Assembly: GCA_014607495.2 (NCBI GenBank) | Contig: CP053153.1 | Span: 558,001 to 622,000 of the forward strand | DNA from: Carposina sasakii | Lineage: Eukaryota; Arthropoda; Insecta; Lepidoptera; Carposinidae | DNA: 64,000 nucleotides | Direction of reading: 5' to 3' | Part shown: positions 45,302 through 54,790 of the stretch, in pieces | Position numbering within the stretch: position 1 is the stretch's first letter | Layout: the number at the start of each line of letters is the position of its first letter | Notes under the pieces: generated by a model | Databases searched by the model: none | Told to the model about the DNA's origin: nothing | Seen by the model: the letters and a program-made list of their open reading frames with translations, nothing else | Made by a program: the position numbers and the translations under genes

Positions 45302-47952
45302 CCAACGGCCGTGTGCCCCGACACAGCCCCACCCGCTTTTTAATAGCGATTTGTATATACTCGTACATTCATATAGTTACGCACATAATCCCCCAAAGAG
45401 TTGCGCAGAAGTGTGCATATTACACACCCACTTTTCACCAGTTAGTCTATTAAATCCCACATGGTAATAGGTGAGCCTACTGCCGCACAGAACAATCCGT
45501 ATAGAACAATCTAGCGACCCGTAACGAATCCAATAGGAAATGTTTCTGTGCAGTTCCAAATAGGTACGAGTATTATAAGCTACTCGTATTAGCGACAGAA
45601 CATCGTCCGTTAAATAGCAGGGTAGGTACACCACGGGCAGGTGAAGTTGACTTTGGGTCCTAAGGTATTAGTCAAATCCACTTACACCCTTATTATAGTG
45701 ATTTATAATGGTAAAACAAGTCAACTAGTAATATATAAATCCTAACAACAGGTGGTAAGAACAAACAGTATACTCGTATCGATTCTAAAAATAAACCTAC
45801 ATATCCTTTTTACTATCAGTCTGTATACTAGGAGACACACAGACAGACAGCTGACGTCTGAGATCAATCAGCTACCGGACGAGTTTGCGAAGTACAGACT
45901 GCAGAACAAACTATTGAATTTTTTTTATAAATATTACCTAAGCAGTGTAGTACTATTACTATGCATAGGGCCAATCTATTATACTCGTACTTCACTCGTG
46001 GTTGTAGCAAAATGAGACTAGAATGTACTTAAATGCTTAGAAGTTATTTTTAACAAGCTGTTGCCGGCGATTTTGTGCGTATACTACAGGATTTAGCGTA
46101 TGTCCTCTCCATAATCCAAAATTGTACTTACTCGTTTTTAAAATTTCAAGAATATGGGGTGACAGTGAATAAACTGTGAAATGTAACAAACAAACCTATT
46201 TTCGCATATAATTTTAATTGGGATTCATACGATGTTTGAAAACCTTCCAATACATAAAATTTTGTATAAATTCTAATGGCTATATCTACATACACACGAG
46301 TATAAAGCAAAGGAGAGTGAAAAATTTAGAGACATGGCTTGAAATGTTAGATTGAAATGTAGCTACCCAGTGATCTATAATAAGAAAAAATATAGACTTA
46401 ACTAAAAACCCTGGTGGATAGGCAAGGTAATACTCATCAGTATTAATGTTAAATATTCGATGTATAATATTTCACTGTAGTAAAATATTTTTATAATTTA
46501 AAGTTATATTTGGCTCTATTGAGGGATCGCCCGCCACCGGGCCCTATACCCTCCGCTGACCCTCGGATCTGCCTACTCATGATCACGAACACAAGACACT
46601 ACAGTCGCAACGAGAAGCCAGATCCAAGCACCTAGCATGCAACCATAAATACATTTTATATTTATATTTGGCTTTTTCGCAGACCATACCAAGTTTATTT
46701 AGAACACGACTCAATAAATTCCTAACTCAGCAGCGATTGTCCTGGAAAAACTTGGACGCTGCGTTTTGAAGTGGAACCTCCTCTTTTTTCGAAGTTGGCT
46801 AAAAGTTTTGTAGTGAATTCAAGACCAAGGTTTTATGATAATTAAATTGAAAATACCGAATGAACCAAGATTGGAAAGGTTGGAAAATATATTTTATTTT
46901 TATGTTTTCGTGACAGATATTGCAGTGATAGAGCATATCTCTCTTATTATTTTTGGGATGCTAGTGTCATTGAGCGACGTTTATGTCCAGCAGTGGACTA
47001 TTCATGGCTATCTATCGATGACGATCATTATTTCACAGATATTTTTTACATCCCTGTTTAAATTGTGTAATACGTTTAATTGGTTGTTAATTAATAACAT
47101 TTTATTTTGTGTACATAACTGATGAATATCTAATTCTTAAGTAATAAATCTCACATTTTTTCTTTTCAACATCTACCCACATAACGTCTTAAACTAAAGA
47201 AAAAGGCTTTTAGTCTAAACAAAATAAAGTCATTGCGACACCCAGCGCTACGTAATTAACTAAATTATAATTGGAATTCCACAGATAACGGAACAGGGCA
47301 CACTAAAAGCAACTCTGTGTTAGCTGCGGGGGGCGCCACTGTTGACGCTGCGCGCGCGCTTGTTCCTGTTAATTAGGGATACCGTTGCAACTTTCGTGTT
47401 GCGGCCGAGAGATGGCGCTAGTGGTTGTCACACGATTAAATTTTTCGTAGAAAATTTGTAGGTAACGCTTTAGTTCTGATTTCGGCCACCGTCGTCAGAA
47501 AGCTGGTAAAATTGAGTGCAAACACGCTCAGTTCACACTTGCTTCGCCCAAAAAGGAGAACTATGCAACTTTTGTCTCGGCCGTGGTGTATGGTTAAGAC
47601 GTTTTATGGGAGTTGTTTAAATGGAGGTGCGGTTTGTTTTTGGATTTTCTTTCGATTTAATTATGTAAGGATGTTTGTTTCTTGAACAATAAAAAAAAGG
47701 AAAAAATTTTATTATTGTGAAGACTTTCTTATCGACAGTGAAAAGGCAAAAATGCTAAATTGCCACTTTTGTAGAAAATTAGTTAAATAGACCAATCGAC
47801 GCAGTCTTTTTTGTGTTTCTATAGGTCTTACTTACTCTATTCTTAACAAAACAATCAGTTAACGAGGATAATTGTCGTCACATCTAGACAAAGTGATGTA
47901 ATTTTGCCCAGGTATAAATACGAAACTCCTGACTGTAGATTCATATAGAAGA
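45302..47952. other. Gene-poor stretch
   Basis: Includes a possible coding relic at 45851-45931 (see findings), a GC-rich patch at 46520-46620, a degenerate RTE tail at about 46980-47035 (TTATGTCCAGCAGTGGACTA), and a GC-rich patch at 47320-47420 (GCTGCGCGCGCGCTTG). No complete gene seen. Confidence 0.4.
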
Positions 47953-48283
47953 CTAGTGGACGCCAGCGACTCCGTCCGCGTGGACTACAGAGAAACAAAA
48001 TCTCGAAATTATCGGGGATAAAAACATTTTCCCAGGATAAAAAGTCTATATGTTAAGTGGGACCTCTCACAATATATTCCTGAAAACTGCATCAAAATCG
48101 GTTCAGCCGTTTGTGGGATTAGCGTGCCCAAACGCACAGACAAACCGACAAACGGACAAAAATTTCAAAAATCATTCTTTTGTGTAGGTACCACTGCGTT
48201 GATAAAGGTCACCTGTAATATTTTTTCTCATATATCTCCCATGTACAGACAGCGATCCGTTACATTTTTATCATATGTATAGA
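47953..48283 (-). mobile_element. Helitron-like family B, copy 3
   Basis: 331 bp, exactly the length of copy 1. On the minus strand it starts TCTATACATATGATAAAAAT after A and ends CTAG before T, with the GGACG/CGTCC hairpin. Confidence 0.75.
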
Positions 48284-48739
48284 TAACCGGACAAAATTCA
48301 AACAAGTCGCCATTCAATAAATTATTATCTCACATCCGTCACTTTAAAGGCATTTCATGCGATGGCATCGACTAACATACTTACATAAGGTATGCATAAA
48401 AACCACGGTCAAAAAAGACCAATACCCTGCAGTCTTAGGCCGTACTACTTCATTCCATTCGCTGCTCCTGTTCACTGGCAATGCGAATAAGAACTTGTTA
48501 AGGGAGATCTTTAATATTTTTAATGGTCCTGTAGAATGTATGGTTATTGCGGGAATGTTAAATTCATGTAGTAGCAACCACAGCAGCAGAGGATATACCA
48601 ATGCCATCCAGCAAATACATACATTTTTATACGATTTTAATGATCCATACATGAGTTATTATGAAACATTTGAATAATTCTCTGTAAAGGTTGGCTGCGA
48701 TTCAGAAATGACCAGATGCGCTTAGTGAAACCGACGTAC

Positions 48740-48832
48740 CTACATATACCTACGGCTATGTGTCCAAGATAATCAGAACTGCATGATCACGAGATTCCAC
48801 AGCCATGTTTAGCAAGGCCAGCACCCGTATGG
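48740..48832 (-). repeat. Dispersed repeat family A, fragment
   Basis: ATCAGAACTGCATGATCACG and CAGCCATGTTTAGCAAGGCC; interrupted by the MITE that follows. Confidence 0.55.
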
Positions 48833-49488
48833 TGAATTTGGTGAGAGCGAGATGTCTCACTTTTAAACGTCAAATCCACAGAGCAAAGTTATAACTAGAC
48901 AAGGCAAGTGTTTCTACTTGGTGTGTAAAAAGGGATTGCAATCCACTTATATCAACCCTAATTCATTCAGTCCTGGCTCAAGAATGAGTGTCTATTCTAA
49001 TTCTTAAGTCTATTTTTTACATGAAAAGTACATACACTTAGTTTATCTAGTTATAAAATTATTAATAAAGAAATGGAAAAAATTCCTCACCCGGGTGGGA
49101 ATCGAACCCACGACCTCTGCATTCCGCGTGCCAGCGCTCTCACCACTGAGCCACCGGGTCAATTACTCGGATTACGAATTTTACCATCTCTTTTCTAAAT
49201 TACATATTGGCAACGTTATTTTTCATCCCGATAGCTATACACTAGCCAAATCTCGGCAAACAAAGCTGAATCCCTAAGCACAATGTTTAAAGATGAAACG
49301 ATCAACCATATCCTAACGGATTATATTAATGGAGAAGTGTTTTTATAAATTTATCTTAGTCAAGATATTATATATTATAAAATGATTAATAAAGAAATGG
49401 AAAAAATTCCTCACCCTATCTATCTAGTTATTAATAGCTCTGTGAATTTGACGTTTAAAAGTGAGACATCTCGCTCTCACCAAATTCA
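48833..49488. mobile_element. MITE with about 52-bp terminal inverted repeats
   Basis: 656 bp. Left end TGAATTTGGTGAGAGCGAGA continues for about 52 bp and matches the right end in complement with a single mismatch. It contains a tRNA-derived SINE head and a 41-bp internal direct duplication. No coding capacity. Confidence 0.75.
49087..49160 (-). repeat. tRNA-derived SINE head (tRNA-like, not a working tRNA)
   Basis: Has perfect D arm (GCTC/GAGC), A box (TGGCTCAGTGG), B box (GGTTCGATTCC) and T arm (GTGGG/CCCAC). The acceptor stem GACCCGG/CCGGGTG pairs six of seven. The anticodon stem (CTGGC against ATGCAG) does not fold properly and one extra base is present. This is a common form of tRNA-related SINE promoter rather than a translational tRNA. 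Confidence 0.6.
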
Positions 49489-49665
49489 TCATCAGCCTAT
49501 TGCAGTCCACTGCTGGACGTAGGCCTCCCCCAGGGCACGCCACAAGTCTGCTATGGGGGGTATTTATAATTATTCCATACAAATAGGTCTACAACTTAAC
49601 AACTCTTATGACCCGCACTGAAAGAGGTGCTGGTGATGTAGTCTAGAGAAGGCCTCAAGTATAGA
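49489..49665 (-). repeat. RTE tail and family A relics
   Basis: AGTCCACTGCTGGACGTAGG followed by CCTCCCCCAGGGC at 49503-49541 is a reversed RTE 3' tail. ACTCTTATGACCCGCACTGA and GGTGCTGGTGATGTAGTCTA at 49602-49642 are a family A remnant. Confidence 0.5.
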
Positions 49666-50850
49666 TCTATTAATTAAAAGATTACAACCTCAACAGACAC
49701 TTCAGCAAGCGCAAAAAACTGAACTTCAGCATAACTTTTCACTCCAACGGATCCCCGAAAGCCCGATGCGAGGAACGGTAGCGAAATAATAAGATCGCAC
49801 AACAAAATAAAGAAACGGTCGAAACAAAAGAAGGCTAGTGAAATAAGGGCAAAAGGTTTAAGGAGTGACGCGGTGTGGCCTGCGCTCATTGTCTTCGACG
49901 GGATGGAGATAGGAAGATTGGGATGCGGCATCTGTACTTTTTATATAGCGTTTTCCTACTGCTGGACAAAGGCCTCATAATTATATTCAGAGCTCTTTAT
50001 ATTGACAGAAATAATTGTACTCATTATGGTATCTAATTGGTAATTTGTCCGTTTCAACAAGTTTTGAAAATTATAAACAAATCACCATCAGCTAAGTTTA
50101 AAAAATATAATTGTAAGAATAAAAGTATTATGTTTATATATAACATACCTAGGAAAAAAGTAGCCTCTACAATAAATCTAATGTTAAGTCAAGGTTTTTT
50201 TTGTGAGCTCATGTAGTACATGAAACCCATAATCTGCCTCTAATCATCGGAAAGGATCAAAATCATGATAATTCGGAATAACAACATTGTCTAATCAGCT
50301 CACGATTTACGCAGTGACATAATGAGACTATGCTGAGTGCATTAGTAACAATAAATCACTTCCTTAAAATAAACGTCACCATTTAAAGCAACCGAATATT
50401 TTTTCTTAACAATGAATATAGTTTTGGCAAGTGATGAATAATGGAGTGCCCATTTATGATTGGTTTGTAAAATATACTTATATCTAAATATATTAAGCAT
50501 AGAAACTATGTACATGTAATGCAAATAAATAAAACTAAACTTGCAGTCTAATATATACAGAATACCAAGTCAATTATAAGACATTTCTTGACCAAGCTAA
50601 CAAGCCTGCAAAGTACGCAACGTGCGAACCTTCCATACCACATCCAAATAGTTTCAAACATCCATGTTTTCAGCAAAAAAGTCCCACAATCGTCCTGGCA
50701 GCGAGCCATCAGTATGTGATACTTGTTTACTGCCTGCGCCTGCGCTATACAGTCATCAATTAGATTGGACGATACTCCATGAGAGGATACTAACTGTTTC
50801 TTACCATAGTACAGTAATATATAGTTATAGGTACACGGATGTGTTCTCGA
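49666..50850. other. Non-genic stretch
   Basis: Only short ORFs without motifs and a small RTE-like relic (CTGCTGGACAAAGGCCTC at about 49960). No gene seen. Confidence 0.45.
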
Positions 50851-50864
50851 ATTGGGGTAATTAA

Positions 50865-51048
50865 AGGCTCGAGCACACCGGATGCGTGTGCGTTTAATGT
50901 ATAGAACTGTCACCGCTTGACGTCTATGCTTATGTCTACGCATACGCATCCGGTCTGCCCGTGCCTATACAGTTTCATACATTACAACTCAGAGGTGGGT
51001 ATACGTCTACGCTTACGTGCACGCATACGCATCCGGTGTGCTCGAGGC
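50865..51048. mobile_element. TTAA-flanked foldback element
   Basis: 184 bp bounded by TTAA at 50861-50864 and 51049-51052. Ends GGCTCGAGCACACCGGATGC and complement GCCTCGAGCACACCGGATGC. It splits a family A copy. TTAA duplication suggests piggyBac-type mobilisation (inference). An inner repeat CTACGCATACGCATCCGG occurs twice. Confidence 0.7.
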
Positions 51049-51052
51049 TTAA

Positions 51053-51230
51053 AACTGCAGGATCATAAAGGTGTGTCTACACCCACGTTTAGCATAGCGG
51101 GGATAGATGTAGATGATCAATGATAAATTGTTAGACTGAGCTAGAGAATGCCCGAATGCCTAGCCGACTCTTACGACATGCACGGAAGGAGATGCAGCTG
51201 ATGTTACTCTAGTGAAGCCCCGCAACAGCG
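51053..51230 (-). repeat. Dispersed repeat family A, copy split by the TTAA element
   Basis: ACTGCAGGATCATAAAGG, GTTTAGCATAGCGGGGATAG, ACGACATGCACGGAAGGAGA. Its other end lies at about 50835-50860 (TTCTCGAATTGGGGTA). Confidence 0.65.
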
Positions 51231-52703
51231 CAGAAATCAAAACAGGTCCAGCTTGGTTCTTGGTTACACGTCGCGAACGATCGCCGAACACCGAGAGTCT
51301 GACCCCAGCATAATAACAAATAATATGCTGCCTGCACTAAAATATTTCCTAACTAAGGACAAGCACACACTGTCGGTGACATCGCATTCAAATCCATCTA
51401 AAGGGCTCTACACACTGACGCTCGTGCCGCATCACACGTCACGACGCGCGACGTGGAACTAGAGAGAACTAGTACCGGCGGTTTTACATTACAATTGTCG
51501 CGCCAACCTGCGTCGGTGAAATATGATAAATCAGACGATGCTGGTACTAACGGATAGAGAAGTATTCAAGGATTATGTTTGAGGATTATGGGGTAGAGGA
51601 TAGGTAGATATTCCATTGAATCCGTGGTATATCATTTCACGGCTAAATTAGATAGTAAACTAAATATAACGTTAAAAAACCAGCATGGATAATTCTATGA
51701 TAAAGCCAATTTTCAATATTATTATTTCGACCCTATGCCTTATAATGCCAACATTTTTGAGAAAATATTATTGCTACTGCCGAAAACTATCGACTACCCT
51801 AAAGTACAATGGCATAACAAATCTTTATATTACTGTAAGAAGAATTAAGTCACTACAAAAAGGACTTGTTCCAGTTTCTCTATATGTGACACCTCTAGAT
51901 TAAATAACATTCAAATCACCAGTCAACAGTTAATCAGCATTCGTGAAACTAGATATGTCCTAAAATAAATACAGCAGTACCCACATATTGTTATTTTACA
52001 CCATAAATATCCAGCATGTATCCGAACGCGATAGCTTTATGTGCCCGAGTGTCCAACAGTCGAGATTTACACAGCTCGCAGGTACAGGACTCATATCTGC
52101 TGGAATTTACTTCACCAACTCACTACCTACGTACGTACAGGCAGATATACTATAGTTATATACACATACATGTCATACAAAGGAGTAGTTATGGAACCTG
52201 ATATTTCATTCCTTCATCCAAAGGCATTGTAAGGATATAGTAACTACAGAAAAATAGAGTTATATTTCCTTAAAATCCTTAATTAAATGCAAATATAGGA
52301 AAGGATGATGCAAGAGATTGTATGAAATCTGGTACCCGCTCCAATAGTGATGTGTGATATATCATTGAAAAGGTATTATCTTATAGAATATGAATAAGTA
52401 TGGCGCCTGTCTTGATTTATAGTCAGATCTGATTGCCAGCCTAATATAATATCAGGGTAATATGGATTTTCCTTTAATAAAAAATGAAAATAAACCTTAA
52501 GAAAATGAAATAAAATACGATTATGATTTCCTTTGTACGTTTCCTTTTTACCATTGATTATGTACAAAAGAAGCAACAGCCGCAACGAAGCTTAATAAGT
52601 AAGTTTACAATATGCAATGATTACAAATGAAATAAAATGCTTTCAATATGAAACAAAACAAATGAAAACGAAATAATTAATGATAACAAAATGAAATAAA
52701 ATA
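51231..52703. other. Non-genic stretch beside the transposase pseudogene
   Basis: CpG-rich patch at about 51430-51470 (GACGCGCGACGTGG). AT-rich tail at 52480-52700 has repeated AAATGAAATAAAAT blocks. No gene seen, and no transposon end identified. Confidence 0.4.
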
Positions 52704-53680
52704 TTACAGATCCTCATCTAGTAAGACATCATTAAGGAATAAGGCAGGGGCTACAAATCCCTCGTGCCTGGCGTATCCTAGGTACCACACGATGGACACG
52801 ATGTGAGCACAGGTACCTACAGTACGTCGCCCAGTCAGGCATGTACAGTAGTATTCAGAGATGGTATTGTTATTATTGTTGATTAAAATGTAACAATAAT
52901 ATATTCTTGCTCGAATATGTCGAGATTGGATACGACCGCGCATGAGCGAAGAATTTTCATTTATACCATAGTCAGGCAAATCTTCAAGTGCATTTTGTCT
53001 ATAAATCTCTATTGTGTATATTCCATTCTGTAGATGCTCACTGCAGTAAGATCTCGCAAGCTTTATTTGATATGTCCCTAACGCCAATAAAATAACTTCC
53101 TCTTCAGTGTATCTTGGGAATTCTACATCATTAGCTTCTAACCTCACAAAATCAGCTCTTCTTTGATTTAATCTTTTCCTTTCGACATAATTATATAAAA
53201 TATTAGGCGTATCTAACTTCAATCTTATTTGTTCTATAATCATATCGGCGTATTGGTTGTCTACGATTGGTTGATGGAAATGGTTCAAAATAGCGGCAGC
53301 TATTTTAAAATCATTGAACATACTTCGCAATGCCTTATTGAAATATTTTTGGCGTAACAGTTTGAAATCTCGCTTGAATCTGCCGTTAACCACTTCCACT
53401 ACCCACCGGCACATGGTAACCATTCGAGATTCGTTAGCTTGTTCGGTAGTCAGTTGAGATTCTGCTCTGTCCTTTGATGGTGGAACATGGTATTCATAGC
53501 CACAAGCTTCTATGTTACCAAGGCTATCTCTAAATCCGCGATCCAATATAAATACATCGTTAGGTTCCAACAAAATATGAATCGGATTTTCATTGTTGTT
53601 CATAATGCTGCTCATAATGTTAGCATCTGTCTTCGTGGCTGCGTATGGTCCCTTTACATCAATGATGTATCGGATAACGC
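52704..53680 (-). CDS. Transposase C-terminal part: partial DDE domain and SWIM finger
   Basis: Open frame with 303 residues from the Met at 53615; similarity begins before that Met (GPYAATKTDANIM), so the Met is not the true start. Motifs, numbered from it: DVFILDRGFRDS (second catalytic Asp, residue 25), QLTTEQANESR, and CRWVVEVVNGRFKR (catalytic Glu, residue 74). Near the end is a SWIM-type finger C-x-C-x9-C-x-H (C257, C259, C269, H271, in YYCTCLTGRRTVGTCAH). The first catalytic Asp is missing because of the upstream deletion. No internal stops. Confidence 0.7.
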
Positions 53681-54106
53681 ACCTCTGGCATTAAAATCCA
53701 ACCTAGAACCGTGTTGCAAAGCATTTCTCATCATGTCACAAATGTGACTAAACTGCGCTGCATTAAAGTCATGAGTCACGAGACAATTCTGGGGTAGTTC
53801 AGCCCAATTATTATTTTGGAGGTGCTCTTGACACACTCTTGCACCGTCGGGAATGTAAATCCTATACTCACAAAATGTATGTATCTTTACAACTTTCGGG
53901 ATCCTGTAACGAGTTGTGTTTTGACAGTTGTGAAATATACAGTGCCTCGGTGTGTTTGGTGCTCTTGAATACTCGGGAACATGAATAGCATCCACATTTT
54001 GTTGTTGTGGTTCCTGGGGTACTTCTTGGATAGGAGGCGGTCTGATAGCATTTTCAGCCCTTTGCCAACATCGATGGCATAAACTTCGCGTATTGTCAAA
54101 TACTAC
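53654..54106 (-). CDS. Transposase exon 2, N-terminal zinc domain
   Basis: Starts after the acceptor TTATTGTTTCAG (intron 54107-54350) with VVFDNTRSLCHRCWQ. Cys/His residues (CHRCW, then RHCIFHNCQNTTRYRIP, then ARVCQEHL) outline zinc-binding, probably DNA-binding, modules. The frame runs into a stop (ALSDTSLM) at 53654, right where the other frame picks up IIDVKGPYAATKTDANIM. The shift is therefore the scar of an internal deletion. Confidence 0.6.
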   Translation of the reverse strand, partial: VVFDNTRSLCHRCWQRAENAIRPPPIQEVPQEPQQQNVDAIHVPEYSRAPNTPRHCIFHNCQNTTRYRIPKVVKIHTFCEYRIYIPDGARVCQEHLQNNNWAELPQNCLVTHDFNAAQFSHICDMMRNALQHGSRLDFNARGALSDTSLM

Positions 54107-54350
54107 CTGAAACAATAAACAATATATTTTACCAACCGGTTCACCTCTTAAAATAGCCAATACGTAAACATAAAAATAACAATAGTCAAAATAATGGGTA
54201 TATAGTTAAGCATAAAATGACCACGTGCGTGTTTACGCAACGAGTAAGTGAATAAATGATTAGTTAGTGTAATCAATCATAAATGATAACATATGACCCA
54301 ACCATTTAGACCTAAGGTACCTTTTAATTGTAATTAAAATATGATCTTAC

Positions 54351-54488
54351 CTCCAAGACTCCATTGTCTTGAATATAAGCTGCTAATTCTGGTTGTAGTC
54401 TTGGGAGATCATCAGTCAGAAGATGACGCTGATATCTTCCGCGGTAGAACCCTCTACGACACATCACACAGTTGCGAGCAGGTTCCAT
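54351..54488 (-). CDS. Transposase exon 1
   Basis: 46 codons from ATG at 54488 (MEPARNCVMCRRGFYRGRYQ) to a donor GGAG-GTAAGATC at 54350. The C-x2-C pair likely forms one zinc half-site with the CHRC pair at the start of exon 2. The first Met is the only one in the exon in a plausible context. Splices in phase 0. Confidence 0.6.
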
Positions 54489-54790
54489 TTTTTTCACAGT
54501 AGTTCGAAAAGCACTTCACAGTTCGTTAGAAGTATCACCAAAGTCCAAGAGAAAGCCGGGGTCAACGTAAAGAAACGGTTATCGGAGTCCAAAAACAATG
54601 CTATGGTCGTAAATAGTCGCTGAATAGTACGGGAAGACGGGGAAGCGCAGTCACACACACAATACAAACGAACGACTGAAGCTATCCGTTGCGTCGGTCG
54701 ACACTTGCGCGTGCGCTCGGTCTTCCCCCGTCCCCCGCCGCTGGTACCCTGCCCGCCTTCCCGGGCAGGTAAGGAAATGATTCATAACTC
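54489..54790 (-). promoter_or_regulatory. Putative 5' UTR and promoter of the DDE transposase
   Basis: GC- and CpG-rich (ACACTTGCGCGTGCGCTCGG, CCCCGTCCCCCGCCGCTGG) with a palindromic CCTGCCCG-CGGGCAGG at about 54748-54769, in otherwise AT-rich DNA. Core promoter elements not identified. Confidence 0.3.

Larger units (their letters stand above)
52704..54488 (-). pseudogene. Spliced DDE transposase gene with internal deletion
   Basis: Three parts read in order on the minus strand: exon 1 (54351-54488), exon 2 (to 54106) with a zinc-finger-like head, and a DDE plus SWIM tail (52704 to about 53680). A phase-0 intron of 244 nt separates exons 1 and 2. Between the head and the tail the sequence jumps straight to a late part of the catalytic domain in another frame. 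The region that should hold the first catalytic Asp is gone. Resemblance is to Harbinger/ISL2EU-type DDE transposases with a SWIM finger; the exact superfamily is uncertain. Element ends were not found. It is nonfunctional as a transposase but may be recent, since the remaining frames are clean. Confidence 0.75.

Noticed and set aside
48344..48677. Overlapping ORFs of about 100 codons on both strands
   Set aside because: Neither has a recognised motif, splice context or promoter; mutual antisense overlap suggests chance.
49087..49160. Working tRNA gene
   Set aside because: The anticodon stem does not pair and there is one extra base; better explained as a SINE head.
49095..49277. 60-codon ORF beginning MGIEPTTSAFRVPALSPLSH
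   Set aside because: It is a read-through of the antisense strand of the tRNA-like SINE head, a well-known source of false short proteins.
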